Notes: generated from the letters alone by a model not told the origin. DNA of 6,999 nt from an uncultured Planctomycetaceae bacterium (GCA_937967755.1 CALBTA010000616.1:1-6999), one strand, 5' to 3'. Counted from the first letter of the stretch, positions 1-6,054 are shown. Program-made: numbers and translations.

Positions 1-2
1 GA

Positions 3-152
3 ACGCATGATGCCTTCTTCGAAGCCCACGGCAACTACCACGCCCTGAACACCTGCAACAGTTGGATCGGCCGGGCGATGCGCACCGCGGGTATCCGAGT
101 GCCAATGCTCACGCCGCTGCCAAAGACGGCGTTTCTGTATTTGCCGGAGTGA
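3..152 (+). CDS. DUF2459 / TIGR02117-like protein, 3' end only
   Basis: This is the C-terminal 49 codons of a gene that begins outside the window, read in frame 3 and ending at TGA 150-152. The visible peptide contains YHALNTCNSWIGRAMRTAGI and ends TAFLYLPE. The combination H-A-L-N-T-C-N-[ST]-W followed by an Ala/Arg helix and a short hydrophobic end resembles the C-terminus of the DUF2459 (TIGR02117) family, which was named from genes near bacterial urease clusters and has no assigned biochemical activity that I know of. The Cys in NTCN and the preceding His look conserved and could be functional, but that is inference. The HEAT-repeat gene follows after about 100 bases on the same strand. 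The assignment rests on pattern memory of one short segment, so the family call is probable rather than certain; that the segment is coding is more secure. Confidence 0.68.
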   Translation, partial: THDAFFEAHGNYHALNTCNSWIGRAMRTAGIRVPMLTPLPKTAFLYLPE

Positions 153-256
153 ACGGCCGTGGGCTAACTGGTATTGATTTCGGGTGGCTCCGTGGTATCG
201 TGAGCGGTGGAACAGGGGCTTGCGTCCACTCGGCGCTGCAACAGCGCACCCAAGCA

Positions 257-829
257 ATGGGCGACTTTCTCAGGAAACCAGTGCTGCAATACTCCGTCGC
301 GGCGGCGGGGCTGTTGGTGTTTTGCGTCATTCTCTTGGCGAATTTCGGCGCGTTCGCACAGGCACCGCCGACCGCCGAGGAACTTCTCGCCACCGCATTG
401 AACGAGGGGCCCCAAGAGGATCGGATCGAAGCAGCGGTCGCGCTTTCACACCACGAGGATGTGACGCTGGAAATGGTGCATGAAGTGATTCAGAAGAGCA
501 GCCTGCCACCCGTGCGGGCTGCGGCGATCGCGGCGTTGGGAAATCGCCGGGATGTTGATAGCTTGCCAGTTTTGATCGACCTGATGGAGGATGAGTCCGA
601 ACTGGTCCGGGGCAGAGCGGGTATCGCGGTCGAACGAATCTCTGGGCTGCGAATGGGGTATAATCCTGCGGACACGCCAGAGAACCGAGAACAGACGATC
701 GCCCGGTACCGGCAATTTTGGGAGGATTGCCAAAAGCCTGATTCGAAATTCATTGAATTCATGCGCGACCCAGATGCCGCCAGAGCGCACGCGGAAAAAT
801 TTCGCAGAGAGACACATGGAGAAGATTAG
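257..829 (+). CDS. membrane-anchored or exported HEAT-repeat protein
   Basis: A 190-residue protein. Residues 1-10 are polar and basic, residues about 11-30 form one hydrophobic segment (SVAAAGLLVFCVILLANF), and AFAQ near 32-35 could be a signal peptidase site, so it is either exported or anchored with its body outside the cytoplasm. Residues about 53-128 form paired amphipathic helices typical of HEAT/PBS-lyase-like repeats: PPVRAAAIAALGNRRD and SLPVLIDLMEDESELVRGRA are the clearest. The end, with GYNPADTPENREQTIARYRQFWED, matches a tail I associate with planctomycete HEAT proteins. Such repeats bind other proteins; no enzymatic motif is visible. The frame is open further upstream to base 62, but that extension overlaps the preceding gene and is not hydrophobic, so ATG 257 is chosen because the leader follows at once. 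No good Shine-Dalgarno site precedes it, and GTG at 200 is an alternative. The next gene starts 78 bases downstream. Confidence 0.75.
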   Translation: MGDFLRKPVLQYSVAAAGLLVFCVILLANFGAFAQAPPTAEELLATALNEGPQEDRIEAAVALSHHEDVTLEMVHEVIQKSSLPPVRAAAIAALGNRRDVDSLPVLIDLMEDESELVRGRAGIAVERISGLRMGYNPADTPENREQTIARYRQFWEDCQKPDSKFIEFMRDPDAARAHAEKFRRETHGED

Positions 830-894
830 GACGGATTAGAAACACAGTTGATCACAAGTTCCACCGAAACTTTTTGGCCACCATGCTCGGAACC

Positions 895-900
895 GAGGAG
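895..900 (+). promoter_or_regulatory. Shine-Dalgarno site of the first DUF1559-type gene
   Basis: GAGGAG lies seven bases before ATG 908. It decides the start: the frame is open upstream to TTG 848, but only ATG 908 has this site and puts the pseudopilin motif at the N-terminus. CTCGG 886-890 and CCGAG 893-897 could pair and partly cover the site, but the stem is short. Confidence 0.8.
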
Positions 901-907
901 GCAACAG

Positions 908-1834
908 ATGAGAAAGGCATTTACGCTCGTGGAGTTACTGGTGGTCACTACGATCATCGGCATTTTGATGTCGTTGCTTTTACCGGCTGTGCAGAACGTG
1001 CGGTCGGCCGGGCGCAAAGTGACCTGTGCGAACAATCTGCACCAGTTGGGCGTGGCCTATCAAAATCGGCGATCGAAACTTCCCAACTCGCCGATTGATC
1101 CGCTGCAGTGGCCGACTGAGTTGCGGACCTACTACGCTGAAGAGGGCGACATCCTGCTTTGCCCTGATGGCAATGACGACGATCTGACCGCGACTTACGT
1201 GCCGGGCATGGGGTTTCCAGAACTAGATGGTTTCAGCGACAGCACTAGCAACGGTGGGCTGACCATTCCGTTCGATCCGACGCATTCCCGCGTGCAGCTC
1301 ATCGAACAGAGCGACACCGTTTATGAGTTGTACTTTGAAGATTCGACCGACTACGACTGGGACTTCGCAATTCGGGCCGAACGGATGGCCGACGGCAACA
1401 TTCAAATTTGCAAATGGCACCCTTCAGGCACGGTGTTTTTTCACACCATCTTGGATGCGTCCGGGCAAGAAGTTGCGGGCTTGCCTGGGACGAAGCGCTG
1501 GCCGCCTTCGGAACCCGATGGTTACGCGTGCGGTACAATTCCCGGCGGCGGTGTGGCGGCCAGCCACTATGGCATGAACGCGGCCGTTCCAAAATTCGTC
1601 CGCGGAAACGACGAAGATGTGCTGATCTTGGACTACCACAAGCTAGTTGCCGACGTCGTCGGAACGAGCGCGACCGACTTCTGGCCCGACATGGTCGCTC
1701 CGCGGCACCACGGCGACGTAAACGTCTTGTTTTTCGACGGCAGCGTCCGTTCAAAAACACCCAGCGAAATCGACCCGTCGGTTCCCACGCTACACAACAC
1801 GCATTGGAAGCCTGACCGCATGGCACCGCTGTAA
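908..1834 (+). CDS. DUF1559-type protein with pseudopilin N-terminus and H-X9-DG motif (short, divergent)
   Basis: A 308-residue protein. The N-terminus has a type IV pilin-like leader: MRKA, then F5-T-L-V-E9 and a hydrophobic helix to about residue 27. The prepilin peptidase site would follow Ala4 rather than the usual Gly, and the Glu at mature position 5 is kept. Residues 40-52 ([14 protein letters not shown]) are a diverged form of the CSNNLKQIGLALHNY block of DUF1559 proteins. Near the end is [17 protein letters not shown], in which H267 and D277-G278 give the H-X9-DG signature. SHYGMN at 220-224 is typical of the shorter members. The family is greatly expanded in planctomycetes and thought to be membrane- or envelope-associated; the function of individual members is unknown. 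The helix reads VVTTIIGIL instead of the common VVIAIIGIL. The next gene begins three bases after its stop, so the two are probably co-transcribed. Confidence 0.9.
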   Translation: MRKAFTLVELLVVTTIIGILMSLLLPAVQNVRSAGRKVTCANNLHQLGVAYQNRRSKLPNSPIDPLQWPTELRTYYAEEGDILLCPDGNDDDLTATYVPGMGFPELDGFSDSTSNGGLTIPFDPTHSRVQLIEQSDTVYELYFEDSTDYDWDFAIRAERMADGNIQICKWHPSGTVFFHTILDASGQEVAGLPGTKRWPPSEPDGYACGTIPGGGVAASHYGMNAAVPKFVRGNDEDVLILDYHKLVADVVGTSATDFWPDMVAPRHHGDVNVLFFDGSVRSKTPSEIDPSVPTLHNTHWKPDRMAPL

Positions 1835-1837
1835 GCC

Positions 1838-2947
1838 ATGCGAATCTTGGCTCTGGAACCTTATTTCGGCGGCAGCCACCGGGCTTTTTTGGACGGGTGG
1901 CGGGCACACAGCCGGCATGAGTTTAAGGTGCTCGGGCTGCCGGCTCGGACTTGGAAGTGGCGGATGCGGCATGCGGCTGTGACGTTCGCTGAACAAGCGC
2001 GCGAACTCTGCCAAGCCGGCCAGCGGTGGGATGCCGTTTTCTGCAGTGACATGTTGAACCTGGCAGAGTTTCGCGGACTTTGCCCCGCGGCGGTCGCAGC
2101 GCTGCCCACGGTCGCCTACTTTCATGAGAACCAACTGACGTACCCGGTGCGGAAGGGCGACGAGCGTGACTTTCACTTCGGTTACACAAACTTCACCACT
2201 TGTCTGGCGGCGGACGAAATTTGGTTCAACTCCGACTTTCACCGAAACGACTTCCTCAACGCCCTATCGGCCGCGCTTCAACGAATGCCCGACTATCAAG
2301 AGCCGGAGCAAGTCGCTCGCATTGACGCAAAGTCGAAGATTCAACCACCGGGCATTGAAGCGTTTTCGGCACGGACGCCCCGCCAGCCCGGCCCGCTTCG
2401 CATACTTTGGGCGGCACGTTGGGAGCACGACAAGAACCCGACGGACTTCTTCTTGGCCCTCGATGCGCTTCGCGCGTCGGGCATCGACTTTCGCGTCAGT
2501 GTGATCGGCGAGCAGTTTCGCGAAGTTCCGGCAGTCTTCGCCGAGTATGAGAAAATACTAGCCGGTTGCATCGACCGCTGGGGCTTTCAAAGTTCACGTG
2601 AAGAATACCGCGCGGCACTTCTTGAAGCCGACATCTTCGTATCGACCGCCAACCACGAATTCTTCGGCATCGCCGCCGCCGAAGCCATCGCGGCAGGTTG
2701 TTTGCCGCTGCTACCTAACCGTTTGGCTTACCCTGAATTGTTAGCGGCGCTCGAAAACTGCCAAGCGTACTTATACGATGGAAGCGTTTGCGATCTCGTC
2801 GAACACTTGACCCGGTGCAATCATCTTATGCAACGTGGGTTTGCAACGGCGGAGGCAATCGAGCCGCTGCGGCGTTCGATGGATCACTTACATTGGAAGC
2901 GTCGAGCCACCGAAATGGACGCGGCGATGGAATCGGTACGAACGTAG
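1838..2947 (+). CDS. GT4-type glycosyltransferase, tRNA-queuosine alpha-mannosyltransferase (QTMAN/GTDC1, DUF3524) family
   Basis: A 369-residue protein of the family called GTDC1 or QTMAN in animals, where it transfers mannose from GDP-mannose to queuosine in cytosolic tRNA-Asp. The N-terminal DUF3524 domain (about 1-170) shows its hallmark EPYFGGSHRAFLDGW at 7-21, AYFHENQLTYPV at 93-104 and FGYTNFTTCLAADEIWFNSD at 114-133. The C-terminal Rossmann half (about 185-340) has ILWAARWEHDKNP at 189-201 and NHEFFGIAAAEAIAAGCLPL at 272-291, whose E274 and E282 form the E-x7-E element of GT4 enzymes that binds the nucleotide sugar. Length and motifs look intact. Start ATG 1838 puts MRILALEPYFGGSH at the N-terminus, as in the family, and is three bases after the previous stop; no strong ribosome site is seen, which suggests coupled translation. 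The TAG stop lies in a palindromic repeat. Substrate in bacteria is inference from the animal enzyme. Confidence 0.9.
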   Translation: MRILALEPYFGGSHRAFLDGWRAHSRHEFKVLGLPARTWKWRMRHAAVTFAEQARELCQAGQRWDAVFCSDMLNLAEFRGLCPAAVAALPTVAYFHENQLTYPVRKGDERDFHFGYTNFTTCLAADEIWFNSDFHRNDFLNALSAALQRMPDYQEPEQVARIDAKSKIQPPGIEAFSARTPRQPGPLRILWAARWEHDKNPTDFFLALDALRASGIDFRVSVIGEQFREVPAVFAEYEKILAGCIDRWGFQSSREEYRAALLEADIFVSTANHEFFGIAAAEAIAAGCLPLLPNRLAYPELLAALENCQAYLYDGSVCDLVEHLTRCNHLMQRGFATAEAIEPLRRSMDHLHWKRRATEMDAAMESVRT

Positions 2948-2963
2948 CGGGAGTCGCCAGACT
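2944..2963. repeat. short palindromic repeat in the convergent gap, carrying the glycosyltransferase stop codon
   Basis: GTAGCGGGAGTCGCCAGACT begins one base before the TAG stop (2945-2947). GAGTC 2950-2954 and GACTC 2959-2963 can pair around a four-base loop. The first bases, GTAGCGGGAG, match the end sequence GTAGCGGGGG of the larger repeat at 4132-4192. The right side lacks the mirrored CCCGCTAC expected of a complete copy, so this looks like a half or eroded copy. It lies between convergent genes and could end transcripts from either side, but there is no T-run. Confidence 0.55.
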
Positions 2964-2980
2964 CAAGAGCCATGTCGAAA

Positions 2981-4018
2981 TCAAATCTCAGATATCGGCA
3001 AGTACCGGTTGGGCGACGTGAGTACCAGCATGGCGCAGGCGGTGCAGAAGGTGCGGCTGGTGATGCAACTGTGGCCGGTCCAACTGCCGTCGGCGTTTTG
3101 GGCGCGGATCAGTTTGTCGCGCACCAGGGCGTACCACTTATCCCAATAGTCGCCACCGCGCTGAATCATCGTTTCGTTAATAAAGTGCAACGCCAAAAAG
3201 TGCTCTCCGCCCATGTGGTGAAAGCCCAGGCCCTTAGCTTGCTGCATGGCCATGTTCAGCGCCCAATCGGCCAGCCCGTCACGCTCTTCGCCCAGCGCGT
3301 AGATCACCCGAATGCCGGCGGCCAGCGGAAACAGGTTGCGGTTTTTGTCCTTGATCGTCTTGTAAAGCAAGTTCGCCGTGGCGCTGGAGGAAGCCTTCAC
3401 GTTCAAGCCCGCTCCCCACGCGCCGCGCAAACTGACCCAGCCGGTCACCGCTCCCAACAATGGATACCGACCTTCGCCCCAGTCGCCTTTGGATGTTTGA
3501 CCGGAACCGATCTTGGCGACGAGACTGGTCAACGCGCTGCGCGCACGGTGATCTTCCACCCCTTGGCCAAGCGACTGGCTAAGCAACAGCGCGCCGAAGT
3601 GGTGATCGGCGTAGCCGGAAAGGTCGGCCTTGACCTGCGTGTTCAAATTCACGGTGAACTGGTTCTTCGCGGAAGCGGTCACGATGTAATGCTGCGTCTT
3701 CCGCACCAGCCGATACAGTTCCCCCTCGTAAAGCGAGGTGCCCTGCGACATCATCGCCAGCCCGACCATGGCGCTGCAACTAATATCGCTGGGCGTGCCG
3801 ATGTCCAGCCCGCAACCGTCATCGCGGTTGAAGGTCTTCTTCATCCAGGCGTTGCCCATCTTCATCGAACGCTTGCTGGCGGGCGTGAACTCATCCGGTT
3901 CGGACGAGTGCCGCCGGGTTGACGCCGTTCCGCCAGCGTCGTCGCTCTGCAACAAGCGACCCCGAAGCAGCAACGGCGATGCCGCCAGCCCGGCCAACAC
4001 TTTTCTTCGCGCGACCAT
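2981..4018 (-). CDS. terpenoid-cyclase/prenyltransferase-like toroid protein with Tat-like signal
   Basis: A 345-residue protein. The N-terminus, MVARRKVLAGLAASPLLLRG, has a twin arginine followed by two hydrophobic residues and a short hydrophobic stretch, like a Tat signal, so export after folding is likely. Residues about 50-340 are helices resembling the alpha-alpha toroid of squalene cyclases and prenyltransferases; the clearest repeat is QNADGSWTGHS at 307-317, a QW-type motif. The C-terminus SRTFCTACAMLVLTSPNRYLPI is one I recall from planctomycete proteins of this kind. The DxDD acid motif of squalene-hopene cyclases and the DCTAE motif of oxidosqualene cyclases are absent, so a cyclase reaction is unlikely; the fold may serve binding. 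ATG 4018 is preceded by AGGGG on the coding strand eight bases away. It converges with the glycosyltransferase gene, 33 bases apart, and appears to be transcribed alone. Confidence 0.85.
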   Translation of the reverse strand: MVARRKVLAGLAASPLLLRGRLLQSDDAGGTASTRRHSSEPDEFTPASKRSMKMGNAWMKKTFNRDDGCGLDIGTPSDISCSAMVGLAMMSQGTSLYEGELYRLVRKTQHYIVTASAKNQFTVNLNTQVKADLSGYADHHFGALLLSQSLGQGVEDHRARSALTSLVAKIGSGQTSKGDWGEGRYPLLGAVTGWVSLRGAWGAGLNVKASSSATANLLYKTIKDKNRNLFPLAAGIRVIYALGEERDGLADWALNMAMQQAKGLGFHHMGGEHFLALHFINETMIQRGGDYWDKWYALVRDKLIRAQNADGSWTGHSCITSRTFCTACAMLVLTSPNRYLPISEI

Positions 4019-4093
4019 GAATCCGTCCCCTTTTTTCTGAAGAGCAAAGCGCAGGCAATTGACCTACACGTTGGTTGCGCACCCTGTCCTAAC

Positions 4094-4121
4094 AGTTTAC
4101 CCATTTCGGGGAATTGGTCAA
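4094..4121 (-). promoter_or_regulatory. candidate sigma-70-type promoter of the toroid-protein gene
   Basis: Read on the - strand, TTGACC (4121-4116) and TAAACT (4099-4094) are separated by 16 bases, matching the -35 box at five of six and the -10 box at four of six positions. It lies about 75 bases before ATG 4018 and next to a large inverted repeat. One spacer base short of the ideal and a weak -10 keep this tentative. Confidence 0.3.
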
Positions 4122-4131
4122 AGTTGAGTCC

Positions 4132-4192
4132 GTAGCGGGGGCTTCCAGCCACCGTGAAAGCCTGCAACACGGTGGCTAGAAGCCCCCGCTAC
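4132..4192. repeat. 25-bp inverted repeat with 11-base loop
   Basis: Left arm 4132-4156 starts GTAGCGGGGGCTTCCAGCC; right arm 4168-4192 is its reverse complement except for one base (CCAG against CTAG). The loop is 4157-4167. The right arm contains, on the - strand, the TAG stop (4191-4189) of the lipoprotein gene. No T-tract follows the stem in either direction, so it is not a standard intrinsic terminator, although such a stem could stop or stabilise transcripts. The end sequence is shared with the repeat at 2944. I recall similar sequences scattered between genes in planctomycete genomes; that is memory, not a search. Confidence 0.9.
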
Positions 4193-4641
4193 ATTGCTGG
4201 CACGTCTAAATCATACGTAACCCGCCCCCCGCTGGCGGTCACTTCGACATTTGGCGGCGAGAAGTCCGTCGGGATGTAACTTTCGCCGGGCGTGCCCATC
4301 GTGGGTGGAACCTTCCAGCTTTCCAGTCGCACTCGGTACGTGCCGGGCACCAGTCCGTCGCCATCGGCAAAGGACGAAGCGTTAAACTTTCCGCTGGTAT
4401 CGAACCGCGCGCGGCCGGGGCGGCGCTCGAAGCCGTCGGCGACTGTGATCGGCGCGAAGTAGATCGCCCCTTCCGCGGGTGGAGGCCCTCCGGCGAACGT
4501 GATCGTCCCGCTGACCGGAATCGTTGTGGGACGCGAAGGGCCGCAACAACCGGCGACGAAGATGAGGAGGGAGGAGAGAAGAGCGAAGCACGAAGGGAGA
4601 AGCGCGAACGGCGATAGGCGCTTTAACATTTGATCAAACAC
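4189..4641 (-). CDS. small lipoprotein with transthyretin/carboxypeptidase-regulatory-like domain
   Basis: A 150-residue protein. Basic residues K7 and R8 are followed by a hydrophobic stretch ending VAGC (29-32), a lipobox, so C32 would be lipidated after signal peptidase II cleavage; GCCGPS is usual for this family. Residues about 42-148 read as a beta-sandwich of the carboxypeptidase regulatory or transthyretin-like type: PVSGTITFAGGPPPAEGAIY, then a central DTSGKFNASS and GLVPGTYRVRLES, the G-x-Y-x-V pattern of the family. These domains are common in planctomycetes and found directly after DUF1559 genes, as here (39-base gap). No enzyme motif is seen. The start is GTG 4641 because GAGGAGG lies seven bases upstream; ATG 4629 would be 19 bases from it. 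The leader has a low-complexity repeat, FALLPSCFALLSS. The TAG stop falls in the inverted repeat at 4132-4192. Confidence 0.85.
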   Translation of the reverse strand: MFDQMLKRLSPFALLPSCFALLSSLLIFVAGCCGPSRPTTIPVSGTITFAGGPPPAEGAIYFAPITVADGFERRPGRARFDTSGKFNASSFADGDGLVPGTYRVRLESWKVPPTMGTPGESYIPTDFSPPNVEVTASGGRVTYDLDVPAM

Positions 4642-4648
4642 AAGAATG

Positions 4649-4655
4649 CCTCCTC
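4649..4655 (-). promoter_or_regulatory. strong Shine-Dalgarno site selecting the GTG start of the lipoprotein gene
   Basis: On the - strand GAGGAGG stands seven bases before GTG 4641. It lies inside a purine-rich spacer (4649-4680) after the DUF1559 stop. An exact complement, CCTCCTC on the - strand at 4570-4564, occurs inside the coding region about codon 24-26, so the site could be masked in the mRNA. Confidence 0.75.
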
Positions 4656-4680
4656 GCCCTTCTCACCTCGCCTTTCGCCC

Positions 4681-5682
4681 CTACGGTAACGTCACCACCT
4701 CGCCGCCGGACCGCGTGCCCAATTCAGCATACAACTTATGGTCGATCGATTCCGAAAGAAAATGCACACTGCCGTCGCCTATCACGAACAACGCGCCGCC
4801 GGAATGCAGGCTCTTGTACCCGCTGGTGATCGCCCAAAGTTGCAACGACCCGCTGTGCTGCCCATCGTCCTGCTCCATGGTGTTGATCGGAACGCTCATA
4901 CCGGAAACCGGAAAGTTCGGGCAGAACGCTCCGTTCCAAACGTAATGGCCCGGCAGCGTTTCGCCAGCCATGATGGTGTTCGTCAGCCCATCACGCACAT
5001 CGTCGAACGAAACGCTGGTATGCCAACGCCCGAACATGCCAGCGAAGGTTCCATCCGACATCCCGCAGCCGCCGCCGTAAGACCCGAAATTGCAACCCTG
5101 GCAGCACCAGTTGGTGGCGCTGGGAACGGTATCAGGGCACAGCGGGCAATTGTCGGGGTGCGTCGGCCCCATCGATCCGGTGTAAGACAACATGGCGCTG
5201 TTCGACGGGTTCGTCGTGCCGCCGTTCAAATCGGGCGAATCGCCTCGCTTTTGCAGAATCGGCGAGCGTGACTGCGGGTCGCTGGGGCAAAGGTAAACTT
5301 TTTGCGGTGTCTCGCAGGCAACCTTGTTCGCCGCATCGACCAGCGGCTTCGTTTGGTCGAACAGGTCATAGTGGTTCTGTTGTTCGACAAACGGCAAGAT
5401 GGCCATCGCCCAGGTGTAGCTATTGCCGGTCGTGTAATCCGACCCGTACGGCAGCGTCCCATGATTCGTATGGTAATTGTGCAGCGCCAGCCCGATTTGC
5501 TTCAGGTTATTACTACACTGCATCCGCCGCGCCGCCTCACGGGCCTGCTGCACCGCCGGTAACAACAACGCCACCAAAATGCCAATGATGGCGATGACTA
5601 CCAGCAATTCAACGAGCGTGAAGGCCGCTCGGGCTGGAACGCCGCGCTTTCGTTGATCGGGGATCAAAGTCTGACAGTCCAT
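4681..5682 (-). CDS. DUF1559 protein with pseudopilin N-terminus and H-X9-DG motif
   Basis: A 333-residue, canonical full-length member. An 18-20 residue polar leader (…RKRGVPARAA) is followed by F21[20 protein letters not shown], the pilin-like segment, with cleavage expected after Ala20 and E25 at mature position 5. Next come the signature block QQAREAARRMQCSNNLKQIG (45-64) with GLALHNYH, VYLCPSDPQSR at 129-139, DVRDGLTNTIMAGE at 228-241, and the C-terminal SLHSGGALFVIGDGSVHFL, in which H293 and D303-G304 make H-X9-DG. An insertion at about 179-206 carries six cysteines (C179, C182, C193, C194, C197, C206). The family is very numerous in planctomycetes and is taken to be membrane-inserted through the pilin-like helix; its role is unsettled. 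It is the first gene of a pair with the lipoprotein. ATG 5682 follows GAAGG by 12 bases, a long spacing, and the bases just upstream can form a small hairpin (5691-5708). It ends TAG at 4681. Confidence 0.95.
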   Translation of the reverse strand: MDCQTLIPDQRKRGVPARAAFTLVELLVVIAIIGILVALLLPAVQQAREAARRMQCSNNLKQIGLALHNYHTNHGTLPYGSDYTTGNSYTWAMAILPFVEQQNHYDLFDQTKPLVDAANKVACETPQKVYLCPSDPQSRSPILQKRGDSPDLNGGTTNPSNSAMLSYTGSMGPTHPDNCPLCPDTVPSATNWCCQGCNFGSYGGGCGMSDGTFAGMFGRWHTSVSFDDVRDGLTNTIMAGETLPGHYVWNGAFCPNFPVSGMSVPINTMEQDDGQHSGSLQLWAITSGYKSLHSGGALFVIGDGSVHFLSESIDHKLYAELGTRSGGEVVTLP

Positions 5683-5690
5683 AGTTTTGT

Positions 5691-5708
5691 ACTACCTTCA
5701 CGGGTAGT
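5691..5708 (-). promoter_or_regulatory. small hairpin over the ribosome-binding region of the second DUF1559 gene
   Basis: ACTACC 5691-5696 and GGTAGT 5703-5708 are perfectly complementary around a six-base loop, and the likely Shine-Dalgarno bases GAAGG (5699-5695 on the - strand) are partly in the stem. It may modulate initiation. The stem is only six pairs and could be chance. Confidence 0.3.
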
Positions 5709-5790
5709 TCGAAAAACCGTGATGAGAATCTTATCGTAACACAATCGCCGTACTATCGCGCGTTCATTCGGGGCCGATACGCAGCGGTTA

Positions 5791-5878
5791 GTCGCGGATG
5801 CGACGGCATGGGATAGCCTGGGACTTCAGTCCCAGGTATTCGCCCACCGCCGCACCAGAGTCGCGTAGCGACGGCATG
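5791..5878. repeat. direct repeats flanking a 9-bp hairpin
   Basis: Copies at 5791-5810 and 5860-5878 share GTCGCG…GCGACGGCATG, differing by one length change in the middle; each can fold as GTCGC/GCGAC. Between them, CCTGGGACT 5817-5825 and AGTCCCAGG 5828-5836 form a perfect nine-pair stem with a two-base spacer. The hairpin core is of a kind I associate with repeats common in Pirellulales. Confidence 0.75.
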
Positions 5879-5931
5879 TGCCGTGTCGCCTACCGTCGGC
5901 TCAATCTTACTCTTCGCCTTCCAGTTTTCCT

Positions 5932-6054
5932 CTCGTTCCCACGCTCTTCGTGGGAACGCACGTCTGGCCGCTCCGCGGTCCTGCGGCTGGTACTAGCCGC
6001 AAGCGACGCAGAGCGTCGCGGGTATTGCGTTCCCACGCGGAGCGTGGGAACGAG
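5932..6054. repeat. 123-bp nested palindromic element, hairpins within 29-bp inverted ends
   Basis: The ends 5932-5960 and 6026-6054 are reverse complements at 27 of 29 positions; the two differences fall in the loop of each arm. Each arm is itself a hairpin: GTTCCCACG/CGTGGGAAC (5935-5943, 5949-5957) and CGTTCCCACGC/GCGTGGGAACG (6028-6038, 6042-6052). Inside are three more stems: CCGC/GCGG (5968-5978), GCGGCT/AGCCGC (5983-6000) and GCGACGC/GCGTCGC (6003-6019). There is no ORF of note and no transposase, so it resembles a MITE or REP-cluster. I see no clear target-site duplication. Confidence 0.9.

Noticed and set aside
153..190. Possible planctomycete repeat fragment (ACGGCCGTGGGCTAAC) just after the first stop codon
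   Set aside because: It resembles half of a palindromic repeat I recall, but no mirrored half is present here, so it cannot be supported.
62..256. N-terminal extension of the HEAT protein up to base 62
   Set aside because: It overlaps the end of the preceding gene, is not hydrophobic or conserved-looking, and would bury the signal or anchor segment at residue 76.
1299..1907. A 202-residue open frame on the - strand
   Set aside because: Arginine-rich shadow of the DUF1559-type gene on the + strand, with no start signal or motif.
2972..3922. A 316-residue open frame on the + strand
   Set aside because: It lies antisense to the toroid-protein gene, has no ribosome site or family resemblance, and is the kind of shadow frame that GC-rich codon use produces. 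The - strand frame has a signal, repeats and a recognisable C-terminus.
4132..4192. Intrinsic (rho-independent) terminator
   Set aside because: The stem is strong but no run of T follows it on either strand, so it was listed as a repeat with possible end-of-transcript effect only.
5791..6054. Possible CRISPR array
   Set aside because: Repeats are inverted and differ in length and sequence; there are no regularly spaced direct repeats with unique spacers, and no cas genes.
5932..6054. Possible tRNA or structured RNA gene
   Set aside because: The set of hairpins does not form a cloverleaf with a T-loop or CCA end, and the inverted ends fit a repeat element better.
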